Source: Hygrocybe punicea (lineage: Eukaryota; Basidiomycota; Agaricomycetes; Agaricales; Hygrophoraceae). Taken from it: 64,000 nt of DNA. Location of the stretch: the NCBI GenBank assembly GCA_963556145.1, contig OY744464.1, positions 5,332,001 through 5,396,000 on the forward strand, in the 5' to 3' direction. The position numbers were made by a program, and so were the translations under genes. This document shows, one piece after another, positions 1-10,669 of this stretch. How positions within the stretch are numbered: position 1 is the first letter of the stretch; every line of letters begins with the position of its first letter. The notes beneath the pieces were generated by a model. The model was given only the letters and a program-made list of their open reading frames with translations, ran no database searches and was not told where the DNA came from.

Positions 1-978
1 TTTGTCATAGGTCACCTAATTATGACAAGTTTTCTTCAAGGTTCTTTTTAACTTAGGTTAAACACATGCATAATTCTAATGGACGTTCTTGAATAGTCCC
101 ACTGGCCTTACACTGTTCTACTTGTACGTGTTTTTCGTTTCTTAGAATCTGATTTATCTGACATTGATTACATCGGTATTACGAACAGTTGGAACATGGT
201 AACAGCAATTGTCCTTCTTAACGTCCTCATCTCTCTGTTCTCGTCTGCGTATTCCGATGTCAGTCCCTCACCCCATCTACCTGCTCAATTATGACGTCGC
301 CTCTAGGTTGTAGGCGATGCAGAAGCCCAGTATCTTGCATTTTTCGCTTCGAAAACAATAGCGATGATTAGGGCGCCAGATTCTTATGTTTACCCTCCGC
401 CGTTCAACATCATTGAGGCGATTTTTGTTGCGCCATTCGAGTGAGTGATTTTATTGTTTCTAGTCCTTGGGATGGTTGAAGATTGATGTCTTTGTCAGGT
501 GGATTCCCTACTTTTCATTGAGTGTCGAACACTATGCCAAGGTGCGGTAGCCAGCTTACCATTTATTCATTTCTTTGAGTCATAATCCTCAGCTGAACCG
601 ATATGTCATGAGTGTCATTTTTTTCATTCCACTGTCTATCCTTGCGTTATATGAATCGGCCAATACGGCGAAGAACGGCTGGATGAATAGCTGGCTGCAT
701 GGAAATGATGAAGGGACTGCGGACCAGCTAACGAATCGGGATCCGGAATTGGAGGGCGACTTGCAGATTACAAAAGTTCCGTTCGAGGAGCTGGTCAAAA
801 AGCTTCCAAATACACAGCAGGTGAGTTGCTTTTGAGATCCTGGGCTGAGGATAGCTGGTTTGGGGTTGCTGACTGCTTCATACTACAGTCCAGTGAAGCT
901 ACAATTTTGAGTGAAATCAGGGAGTTGAAGTCTCAGCTGGCTTTAGTTCTCAAGAGGCTTGGTGATCTGGAAAGGTAA
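1..978 (+). CDS. YVC1: YVC1-like vacuolar TRP calcium channel, 3' end (partial)
   Basis: C-terminal part of a fungal vacuolar cation channel; the 5' end lies outside the window. Readable exons encode a pore-side helix (WNMVTAIVLLNVLISLF), the conserved stretch MIRAPDSYVYPPPFN, and a last membrane helix NRYVMSVIFFIPLSILAL. An acidic segment and a coiled C-terminus rich in Leu/Glu/Lys follow. Visible introns include 259-309, 821-888 and short ones near 440-500 and 543-591; the stop is TAA at 976-978. In yeast this channel releases calcium from the vacuole after osmotic stress. The family is assigned from the conserved post-pore motif; exon boundaries before about 150 are unclear. Confidence 0.8.
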
Positions 979-1780
979 TGGAGGTGAAAAGGTAGTTGCG
1001 AAGATGTCTGGGTTATTATTGCTATTTTCAAAATGAATGACCTTTTGAAAAAAAATCTTTCCAAGAGCAGGTTGGTCGGCTTCACAAATATCTCAGGAAC
1101 TTAGGATAGTTGTATAGGCAGACTTCATCTATTCAGACTTCATCTATTCTTTGAGGGCAATCTAACCATGCTATTACATCTTGGAAAAATGAGATGTGCA
1201 CAGACTTTGGTGGTGCATAGCTCAGTGAATACATGATTGTGGAGCTGGGAATGAGCCTCAATACCAGCATTTTTGATGATTGCAGATCCTGAATCAATTA
1301 TCATGTGTTTGCATAAAGAATGGGATATCACACATTTCTCTACCAATAAGCTATGATATCAAAAATGCCAGTATTGGGGCTCATTCCCCTTGAAGAAAGG
1401 AACATTTCACCTCCACAATCATGTCAATCCAAGTTGTATTCACTGAGCTATGCACCACCAAAGTCTGTGCACATCTCATTTTTCCAAGATGTAATAGCAT
1501 TATAGCATGGTTAGATTGCCCTCAAAGAATAGATGAAGTCTGCCTATACAACTATCCTAATCCACCCAGTAGTTCCTGAGGTATTCAAAAGGTCATTCAT
1601 TTTGAAAATAGCAATAAATTTGCAATGCATCTACTCGCACTTCAAATTTTTGACTCGATAACTTGTCTCAAGAATTATACTCATTTCTAACTCCGCTTAG
1701 GTTCCGCTCGGATTCTTCCGTTGCAGTAGTCCAAGTCACATGACATTGTTTGCTTTCTCTCAAACCGTCACCAACACCAG
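979..1780. other. Intergenic region occupied by a foldback repeat
   Basis: No credible coding region lies between the YVC1 stop and the RCC1 start. Most of it is the inverted repeat listed separately. The short reading frames here are palindromic arms read on either strand. The last 160 bases before 1781 must hold the RCC1 promoter. Confidence 0.7.
1014..1619. repeat. Long imperfect inverted repeat (foldback or MITE-like element)
   Basis: The left arm (about 1014-1278) and right arm (about 1350-1619) are reverse complements with a few indels. Outer ends read TTATTGCTATTTTCAAAATG on the left and CATTTTGAAAATAGCAATAA on the right. The arms also share ATAGTTGTATAGGCAGAC, GAGATGTGCACAGACTTTGG and GTGCATAGCTCAGTGAATAC. 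The left arm carries an extra segment of about 40 bases near 1046-1085 and a 15-base direct duplication (GACTTCATCTATTCA) at 1120-1149. About 70 bases form the loop. No transposase and no clear target-site duplication are visible. RNA across it would fold into a hairpin of roughly 260 base pairs. Confidence 0.85.
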
Positions 1781-3479
1781 ATGTCTATCAGAGCTACCCG
1801 CTCAACTTCTGCAAAACCCGCGTCAAAGGCCGCGCCAGAACCTAAAATCCCTCTTTCTCGAGCCAATAGTAACCCTCCAAGGAAACGCGTTGCGTCCCCG
1901 GAACCAGTGACGTCTCTTCCGCGCAAACGCAGCAGGGCACCGTCAGAAGACACCAAACCCAAGCAAGTGCCGGTGACCAAAAGGCTCTCCCCAGTGCCTG
2001 AATGCATGCCTCTTTCGCGGCAGAAACAGCAGATCAATGCACTTCCTACTCCTCATGACAAGACCCGACCGTGTCTTCAACTCTTTGTGTGGGGTACAGG
2101 CAACTTTGGCCAATTTGGTATAGGCCCTGACGTCCTGGGTGAGCTCAGTAAGCCAAAGAAGAACCCCTGGATCGATGAACAGATCCAGGCTCACGTATTC
2201 GGTGACAATTTTGGGGGGCTAGAAACCATCGCAGCGGGGGGATTGCATACGATTTTTGTTGACGAGAAAGGAACAGTGAGTATTTGGCTGTTTTAACACA
2301 ACAGATTACTTATTCTCCCATCAGGTGTGGACGTGTGGTGTCAACGATGATGCTGCTCTCGGTCGTGTTACGAAGGATGTCCCGGATCCCAATAACCCAG
2401 AAAGCTTTCTTGACATTGATATACTCACCTCCGTGCCACATCCCCTACAATCCCTGGTCGACGAAGATTTTCGGGCAGTCAAAGTTGTTGCCGGTGATAG
2501 CATTTCTGCCGCGATCAGCACTGATGGGCAACTCAGAGTTTGGGGTTCATTCCGCGTGCGTTTCTAGTTATTCGTCTCCACTCCCGTTCGATGCTTATAA
2601 TTATTTCAGGCCGACGAGGGTTCTCTAGGGTTCTCAAGTGGACTAAAACATCAATTTTCTCCGGCGCCCATTCTGAAACTCAATCAGAAACACGGTGACA
2701 CTGAGCGATTTGTTTCCGTCGCGGCAGGCAATAACCACCTGCTCGTCTTAACCACGCACGGGAATATATATACCTGGGGTGCTGGGGAACAGAGTCAACT
2801 CGGCCGAAAAGTCATTGGTCGTCGCAAAATTCACGGCACCGTGCCTGAGAAAATCACTTTGGGAACGAGATCTCGGAAGGCCGTAGTCGTCGGAGCAGGA
2901 AATAACCATTCTTTTGCAGTCGATGATCAGGGAGACGTTTGGGGTTGGGGTTTGAATGCTATGGGCCAGACTGGGACTGGTTATGACCATGCATCAGATT
3001 CCGAAATCTTCTTACCCAAAAAGGTTATCGGTCTCAGTAAAACGGACCTGGACGGACAGACGGTAGTCGAAATAGTTGGAGGAGACCAGCATTCACTCTT
3101 CCGCACATCCAACGGGAAGGTCTACGCTTGTGGTAGGTCAAATGCGGGTCAGTTGGGACTCCCCGATAACCACCACGCCTTCGGCGGCCGCGTCAACCGT
3201 GACTTCATATCAGAGCCGGTACTGGTGCCATTCCCCGATGAAGATGATCGAATTGTGCAGATATCTGCTGGCGTACATAACAGTATGGCAGTTACGGCCG
3301 GTGGCGCTTTATATGTGTGGGGACAAGGTGTTCAAAGTGAGTTGGGCGCTGGTGGCGAAACTGAAGTGAGGACCCCCAGGATGATAGTACGCAAAGAGGG
3401 AGGCTCGTGGACGGCTGTCGCTGTTGCTTGCGGAGGGCAGCATTCGCTGGGGTTGTTCAGGAAGAAGCTTATCATTTGA
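1781..3479 (+). CDS. RCC1: RCC1-family regulator of chromosome condensation (Ran GEF)
   Basis: Three exons: 1781-2275, 2325-2555 and 2610-3479, giving 531 residues. A basic, Ser/Pro-rich N-terminal tail with a bipartite-like basic run (PRKRSRAPSEDTKPK) precedes seven RCC1-type propeller blades. Each blade has the usual Trp-Gly and His-Ser or Asn-Ser signatures (VWGTGNFGQFG, TWGAGEQSQLG, VWGWGLNAMGQTG, CGRSNAGQLG, VWGQGVQSELG), and the protein ends with GGQHSLGLF. In this family the protein loads GTP onto nuclear Ran on chromatin and so drives nuclear transport and spindle assembly. Length and layout match fungal Pim1/Srm1. Splice sites fit the reading frame at every junction. Confidence 0.93.
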
Positions 3480-3757
3480 TATCTGAACGTTGACATCTAT
3501 CCTATACGGCAAGTTACCTATCGCATTAATTTACGCATTAGTTTTGTTTTATGTAGTGTAGTAACATGACCTTTGATCTTGTTATGACAAACTTGATCTC
3601 TTGAATCTAATGAACTGGCCTTTGAATCGACTTGACTTGTTCTGGTGCAATTATCATCGTGTACCGCGCAGCCTCATGAGAGCTACTGGCAAATTCTCAA
3701 TGCATCTCGTGAATAATAATTTCAGTTTCATCGGCATTTCTCATTTCCTCGCAGAGA

Positions 3758-5968
3758 ATGCTTCACAGAAACCGGTACACTCCCTATATGAATCACGTCT
3801 CAAGAGACTCGCTGAGCGACAGAACAGAAGGGTATGCATGTCAGTCGCTCAAACATCATGATGCACTGACGTGACGAAGATTTGCTGTGGTTAACCCTGC
3901 CACATCACAAGAACTTTGCTCGTACGTTTTATTTCATTTTGGCAAATCGACAAATAATATTTTCTGTGTCAGGATTGTGTCTGCTTCACCGCAAGATGTC
4001 AGGATAGCTGTCGACGACGCTCAGAGCGTATTTCAATCTGGTATCTGGTCAAAATCACCGCCAAGCCATCGATCAGGCGTACTTTCTCGCCTGGCACGCA
4101 TTCTGGAAAAGCGCCTGCCAGACTTAGCACATATTGAGACGTTGCAGACCGGACGAGCCGTGCGAGAAATGAGTGCCCAGCTTGGCCGACTGCCTGAATG
4201 GCTGTAAGCGGACAATCGAAGACGGTTGCCGCCGCTGGAGAAAAGCTTATTTATTTCTAGTGACTACTACGCAGCCCTGCTTCGAACGAACCAAGCATTT
4301 GTAGCCCCTCCACGGGGCAAGCTTTTGAATTATGTGCAACGTGTGCCTCTCGGGGTGGTGGCTCAAATTACTGTGCGATCGAAACTTTCCTTTAGCACCC
4401 GCGGAACGACTAATTTCAAAGTTGTGCATTCTAGCCGTTCAACCATCCCTTATTTATTGCCGTGAAGAAAATAGCGCCTGCTCTTGCCGCAGGAAACAGC
4501 GTCATTGTAAAACCATCTGAGGTTTGGCAAATCTGTAAATTTGCTTTGTTCTTTTTAGAAATATGCCCCCCTAGCTCGCACCCATCACAGTTCTTGAATT
4601 TGCCGAAATGGCTGCTGAAGCTGGAGGTTTATGCTATCTTTTTATCCTGAACATTGTCTGACGTATCTGCCCTCTAGTTCCTCCCGGTGTGTTGTCTGTT
4701 CTGCCTGGTTATGGAGCCACAACGGGGAAAGAGATCGTCAGTAATCCTCTCGTCCGGAAGGTCGACGTCACAGTGAGTCCTTCAGACAACATGGGTCTGT
4801 CAAGAATCTAACAACAGAAGCACTTGGTCAGGCTAGTACGCAAACTGGCCGTGCTCTTGGGAGCATGGTGGGTGCTAACTTAGCGACTTTTACTGCCGAG
4901 CTCGGGGGAAATGTATGTGGCTTTCACGCGCTACTGTAAGGAAACTCGTGCACAGATATATTGTTTCCAAGGCTCCAGTCGTCGTTTTCGACGACGCAGA
5001 CCTCATATCTGCGGTAAATGGTGTCGCGTTTGCTTCATTTATCGCTTCTGGGCAGACATGTGTCTCTGGAACACGAATCCTCGTTCAAGACAAGATATAC
5101 AACGATTTCATTGCTGCCTTCCTAGCTAAGGCGAAGAGTATCCGAATCCTTATGGGGGATCGTGCGTCGTTCATCCTCCCTACTCCAGAAGTTTCATTCC
5201 CTAAGCCACTCTCCAGCATTAAACCCTAAGTCGACAATGGGAAGCATGATCTCCCTTCGTCATTTGGAAGGCATCGAAGCAATGATCAAGCGTCGGAAAA
5301 CCGGTAGTATCTTGGCAGGTGGAGAGCGCATGAGGGGTCGATCTGCTCTAGACGGATTCGATTTCTCTCAGGGAAGCTTTTTCCCTCCGACTATTATTGA
5401 AGACGTCAGCACTATAGACGAATTATGGAGAGAAGAAATATTCGGCCCAGTAATTATTGTCAAGCGATTCTTGGTGAGTTCCAAATTCTAGTCGCCGGCG
5501 ACGGACTCTTTTTCATTCATGGATTTTTGTGCAGACCGAAAAGGAAGGGATTGGTCTCGCGAATGACTGTAAATACGGCCTGGGTGCGGGAGTTTGGACT
5601 TCTAACTTGTCCAGGGCACATCGCGTCGCCACGGACATCGAATCCGGGCTCTGCTGGGTGAACACGCACCATCGAAATGACCCCAGTTTGCCTTGGTCAG
5701 AAAAGGGATATTCAACTTAAAAAATATAACTAACACTCCCTCTCATAGGGGCGGAATGAAGGAGAGCGGTATTGGTCGGGAAAATGGTCTTGAGGCGTTT
5801 GAATCTTGTATGGACTCCTTTCCTACGAGCAGTATACATGATATCACAACTGGGTCATTCACAGATTCGCAGAGCAAGTCGACTATAATAAATATAGCCG
5901 CGGCTGAAGAGATGCGCCGGGATGATGACTGGTTTGCAGAAGATGCTGATGGGATACGCTACGGATAA
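3758..5968 (+). CDS. Aldehyde dehydrogenase (ALDH superfamily), 13 exons
   Basis: NAD(P)-dependent aldehyde dehydrogenase, 514 residues. Exons: 3758-3831, 3880-3921, 3973-4203, 4261-4372, 4435-4521, 4575-4626, 4678-4772, 4832-4912, 4972-5161, 5217-5473, 5535-5695, 5749-5807 and 5865-5968. Joining these gives an unbroken ALDH: FAVVNPATSQEL near the N-terminus, the cofactor-binding stretch VKPSE, the general-base Glu in FTAELGG, the nucleophile Cys in ASGQTCVSGTR, then EEIFGPV and PWGGMKESGIGREN. The start is the first Met in frame with exon 1 and leaves a short leader with no evident targeting signal. It resembles betaine-aldehyde-type members, but the substrate cannot be read from sequence. 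It lies head-to-tail with RCC1 and is unrelated to the second ALDH near 44 kb. Confidence 0.9.
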
Positions 5969-6086
5969 CCAACATGCCCTTGTCGTACTACGGTTGTCTG
6001 AGGAGACCGAGCTCTCGTTTAGCGGCAGAAATACATTAGTTCTAATGACTAAGCATCTCTCGTGGCCGAATGGCAAAACTACGTGA

Positions 6087-7267
6087 TGGCCTAACGAGCC
6101 TTTCTGGGTTCATCAACAGCACTTTCTCCTAACAAAAGGGTATCAACTGCGGCAGAGATATGACCCTGATTGGCGGCCGTCCTGGTTGTCAAAAAGTCGG
6201 CAGAAGTATTTCCACTGTGAGGACAGCCTCATTCCTCTTGTGAGTAGGACAGAATTTCTTTTGGTAGTTCCATTGGTCATGTTTATTGCAGCGCCCAAAT
6301 GTACTAGATGCCAGTCGGATTGAGGACGGTCTCCAGGTTGTGTTGAAATGTATACGTGCAACTGGCGATGAACAGCTTATCACAAGCCACTTATCATCAT
6401 TTTCCATGCGCTCAGATTCTCGAAACCGAACAGTTCCAATCCTGGAAGTCATAGCATTGCCCGATGATGAACATCTGCTGCTCGTTATGCCATATTTGCG
6501 CCGTTTCGATACCCCACCATTTCATTGTTTCGTCAGTTGCTTCAGGGTTTAGAATTTATGCATGAACATAGTGTAGCTCATCGGTACGTTGTTACTGAAA
6601 TTTGATTCAACCAAAATCTCATCCCGCTTTTCAGTGATATCGGGCTACTCAATCTTATGGTTGACGAGTCATCTTTTTTCCCCAAAGGTTCCCATTTCTG
6701 TCGGCTTTGGACGCATGATGGCTTTAACCGCATTACATGGTGGCACAATCGTTGCACCGTTGCAGTCCATTGCTATTTCATTGATTTTGGTTTGTCTACT
6801 ATATACCCTCACGGATCTAAGGATGCACTTGCTATGGGAACATCGGGGCAGGTCAAGACTGTCCCAGAATTCTCTGAAAGGGTCACCTACAATCCATTCA
6901 AAGCAGATGTCTGGCTACACGTTACTTGAAGTCATCTGCGTGAGTGATACATATTATACACGAAATCTATGTTCCTGAGTTTGAGCAGCAATATCAGGAC
7001 TTAACAATCTTCGTCCCACTTTGTGAATACATGATGGAACGTAATCCTGATGATCGTCCAACTGCATCTGAAGTGCTTGCCAAGTTTGAAGCACTGGTTG
7101 TGACAATAGACCCAAAGTGTCTGCGCAGCCCCATTGTATGCACAGGCAGCTTGTCAAATTGGTATCAGGCAACGGATGAGCGGGAGGTTTATAGTGTTCT
7201 TGCATTCAAAGTTCTTATTGGCGTTGCAATTTTATCTACCTTACTGTTTATTATTTATGCGATTTAG
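6087..7267 (+). pseudogene. Decayed kinase-like gene (Agaricomycete-type)
   Basis: Protein-kinase-like sequence of the kind repeated in Agaricomycete genomes. Recognisable pieces in order: FWVHQQHFLLTKGYQLR, RSDSRNRTVPILEV, LLVMPYLRRFD, GLEFMHEHSVAHR, the metal-binding loop FIDFGLS, KTVPEFSERVTYNPFKADV and MMERNPDDRPTASEVL, then a C-terminal membrane helix. The reading frame breaks at about 6530-6545, where the helix before GLEFMHEH is missing and the frame shifts. It breaks again at about 6907-6920, between KADVW and LLEVIC. An in-frame TGA (6084-6086) sits just before the conserved start and no ATG lies in frame. The motif after HRD is also unusual (DIGLLNLMVD). Two independent frame breaks favour a pseudogene over missed introns. 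Confidence 0.7.
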
Positions 7268-7533
7268 CATCCACTCTGGCAATCACGAAGGCGATCACCC
7301 GGAGGGTGAACAGCCAGCAATACAACTATAGATTTACTGCCACTATAATGTACATGTACTGCCAGAATGAATCCGAGAAATTGAGCTAAAAGCTCTATCT
7401 ACCATTGCGTTGGAGTTGCCCGAGCGAGAGCCTGATCGGTCACCGACACACGCGATTTTCTGGTGAGATATATCCAATTATGATCTTTTACGCTACGTGA
7501 TACCCAGGCGCAGGAAACGTTCGAGTATAAACT

Positions 7534-8500
7534 TTAGTAAAATTCAGCAGGCAATCCTGTGGCCTGGACGGCTTCCGGTCTCGAAGGTGTCTTTCGAGGT
7601 GAAAAGTTATTACTACAGGTCCAGCCCAGAGGGAAGAATGAATGGCTGACCTCTCTCGCTTCCACCGGCGGCTCGTCAATAAAATCTGGAACTGTGTTGA
7701 TATTAGCAAGGTATGACGCGCCCTCTTCCTCTCCCTCCAATTCTAGAGCTTCAAGTTCTGAGAGAGAGAGCCATTATATAAGTTCCCGGGAGATCAACAT
7801 GTCAACTACGCACCGGCTTCGAGGTCTGCTTCATCAAGCTCATCTGGAACCGCGTAGGATCTACCCAGCGTTGCTTGGATCTCATTCGCTTGTTCTAGCA
7901 AATCCTCCATGTCATAGTGCATACTCTGAACTTCATATGTTTCATTGAAATGACCATGTATAACTCCCACAATCTCACCTCAATTTTGTCAACATCAATC
8001 TTTCCATATTGTTTCCGCATCTCCTTATTTGCTATCTGCATAGCGTCTACGGTCGCCATCGTATTCCGCAGGTTGTCTGTCGCGAGCGCGGCGGACTCCA
8101 TGTTGAATGTTTGCTGCATGAGCTGCTCCATTTGCGACTCGTACATCTTCTTCTGCTTCAACGTCCTGAGGGCGCGTTGTTGTATCGCGTTCTACAGTAT
8201 TCCGAAAAAAAATAACGTTCGCGGGACAGCTAAGCGGACTGAGTGGGAGAGGTGTGGTGGTCGATTGAGCGCACCTTCCCCGGGCCATTGCGTAACTTGC
8301 TCATCTGATCCTTGTACCGAGCGAGTTCTCCATCCAGCTTCCTTACTTTGACCTCGATGGAGGCCATTCTAGTGTCAGTCTGCAACGATCATCACCTACA
8401 TGTGCTCGCTCTCAGGGCTATCACGACTGACCGACGTGATAGCATCTTGTAGTGTTGGTTTTGGCTTTCGGCTTGCGGATGTGCCAAATATACGGTTCAT
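7534..8500 (-). CDS. VPS60: VPS60/CHMP5-like ESCRT-III protein
   Basis: Five exons on the minus strand: 8500-8432, 8379-8275, 8191-7979, 7925-7814 and 7757-7534. The product starts MNRIFGTSASRKPKPTLQDA and continues through the Snf7-fold helices (IEVKVRKLDGELARYKDQM, QLMQQTFNMESAALATDNLR, NKEMRKQYGKIDVDKIE), then MHYDMEDLLEQANEIQA. It ends in an acidic tail and DFIDEPPVE. This family binds Vta1 and activates Vps4 when ESCRT-III filaments are taken apart during multivesicular body formation. The C-terminal 40 residues after DEPPVE are unusual and could include a retained intron, although the frame stays open. A second ESCRT-III gene, DID2, lies 6 kb away. Confidence 0.92.
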
Positions 8501-8631
8501 GGTCGGTGTATTGGTTGGAGGAATGCGCAGCTTTCTGAGTGTTCGGCAAAATCCGTGCTAAGTAGCCGTTTCGTATGATTTCGCTCAATAATAAATCGAA
8601 TACTTTCAAATGCTAGGTGTACTCATACACT

Positions 8632-10352
8632 TTATGATAGAAATCCTCGAATAACTCCACCAACATTTAAAACATCCAATCTATATAACCGAATCAGGTA
8701 CCGCCAAACCCAAAAATGCTCGCACTCACAAAAATGTATCATGTCCCCAGACCCCACCGAGTTCGTAATAGCTCACGCGATTGTTCCCTGCCATCCGCAG
8801 CGCGTCCGCCAATTCCCGCTGCTGCTCAACTGGGAAGAGAATATCACTCTGCACGCCCAGAACGAGTGTTGGGATGTTTACGAGGGGGCGGAGGCCAGCG
8901 GCAAGATCTGAGAGGTGGGGAGGGGGATTCGTAGGTGGGGGTTGCGACTTGGAGTGCGAGATGTGCGCAGGGGTGTGCGAATGGATGGGCGTGTTGGGAG
9001 AGTGGGAAGATTCTGTTTGGGGAGTGAGGTTGAGCGCGTTGAGGGCGGGGAGGGTCATGTCAAACAGGTCCATTGCTTTAGATATGTAGATGAGGGAGTT
9101 GGCGTCGTATTTCAGACAGAATTGCTCGCCCTGGGGGCGGAGGGTAATGAGTATTGATAATGATGAGGGGCGAGATATATTACCTGGTGATCGAGATATG
9201 TCTCGATGAGGAAGTCGGGACAGAGGGCTGGGGGTCGTGGTATTGCTGGTTCAGAGGAATGTGGTGATGCTCCCTGCCACTCGGACGGTGGCAACTCTCT
9301 GAATTTGCGCCCAAATCGTTGATCCCATTCAGGTCCCGAACGATAAGTGATCGTCGCAATCTCTATGGGGTTGTGAAATATTAATCCTGTACGCGAGATT
9401 GATTGCGAATGGTACATACGACGTGCAAGTTTCATGCCAGTGTGAGGTGGCAATCGATCGTAATAAAATCCGTTATTCCAGTTGGGATCAGCCATCAGAA
9501 CTACGTATATGTTCGTAACAAGGGGTGTGCAGAATACCAAGCTGAATACGCACCACTTCTCTGGGCGAATCGAATTGCGATACTGCCAGGACTGCTCCGC
9601 GCCGTCCCGCTGATGCTAACCACCTTTTCGACACGATCAGGGTACAGCCAGCCCGCGGCAAGACTTTGCATTGCACCCATGGAACATCCCACGCTGGCGT
9701 ACAGCTTGCTGATACCTAGGTGATCCAGCAGGGAGAATTGCGCGCGTACCATGTCAAATATAGAGAGGATGGGAAAGTGGGTAGCATATGGCTTCCCGGT
9801 CAATGGATTCGTGGAGGAAGGACCAGTAGAGCCATAGCAACCTCCAAGGAGGTTCGTGCAGATGATAAAAAATTGGTCAGTATCGAGGGCTTTCCCAGGG
9901 CCGATAAATTTCTCCCACCAGCCATCAGATGGATTGGCTGGGGTGGAAGCAGCATGAGAGGAGGCGGAAAGACCTGTGTGAAGGAGGATAACGTTATCCT
10001 TTGTGCGGGAGAGGGTCCCCCATGTCTCGTATGCAACGTCAAATGAAGGCAATGTGGATGCATAGGTGAGGGGCAAAGACTTGGAGTGATGGTAGACGAT
10101 GTACGACCGGGGATTTGGGCGAGCGTAGAGTGGTTCGGGTCCTGATTCTGGGGATGCAGCTATGATGCGAGACTCACGTGCAGAGTGGGCGTCGACGCAA
10201 GGAAATGAGGGGAGTTCAGGATTTGTTGAGCCAGAGCCATTGGCGGCGGCCAATGAATAGAAGCGACTCGGAATGAGTGCTTGTTGTCTCGAGGAGTGCA
10301 CCCAAGCCAAGCGAGGGATAACTGTCTTTGAGGTGAGAAGGTGAAGCTGCAT
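8632..10352 (-). CDS. Serine/homoserine O-acetyltransferase (CysA/Cys2 type), probably mitochondrial
   Basis: Five exons (10352-9554, 9500-9420, 9362-9184, 9130-8730, 8680-8632), 502 residues, alpha/beta-hydrolase fold. The family transfers acetyl from acetyl-CoA to a hydroxyl amino acid in sulfur assimilation. The nucleophile Ser sits in GCSMGAMQS. Other conserved blocks are [64 protein letters not shown] and GHDTFLLD. The last two blocks and a Ser/Pro/His-rich insert before them are typical of fungal CysA / fission-yeast Cys2 rather than classical Met2. The N-terminus (basic, no acidic residues, RFYS near residue 32) looks like a mitochondrial presequence. Many pipelines would name it homoserine O-acetyltransferase. 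Confidence 0.85.
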
Positions 10353-10669
10353 TGTGGGTCAGTGCTCGGTACAGTGCTCAGTGCTCAGCGCTCAGTGGTG
10401 GTGACGGCGTCCAAGGACGTTGCCAGTGGCTGCGGCTTACATTGAAACCTGAAAGATCGCGTCAGTAATAGCAATCAGACGTATAATAACCACGTGATAA
10501 CATGCTCACATAATTTATTCCCACAGTTGACCAAATTTATTCCACAGGAATATTGACGACAACGGCAACGATAACGACACGACGACGACGACGACGACAG
10601 CGAAAGAACGAACGGCGTCTGGACACAAAGCCGAGCGCACGCCAAGCAGCCCCGCCGGCGTCCACCGTC
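10353..10669. promoter_or_regulatory. Divergent promoter region with CACGTG element
   Basis: This gap separates the start codons of the acetyltransferase (minus) and the disordered protein (plus). It holds clustered copies of AGTGCTC/AGCGCTC at about 10360-10397 and a palindromic CACGTG at 10491-10496. On the minus strand the latter reads ATCACGTGG, matching the RTCACGTG core bound by Cbf1-type factors that control sulfur genes in yeasts. A GACGAC microrepeat follows near 10575-10600. Function is inferred. Confidence 0.4.

Noticed and set aside
1140..1346. 68-codon minus-strand frame between YVC1 and RCC1
   Set aside because: It lies inside the inverted repeat; the mirrored arm encodes the same peptide pieces.
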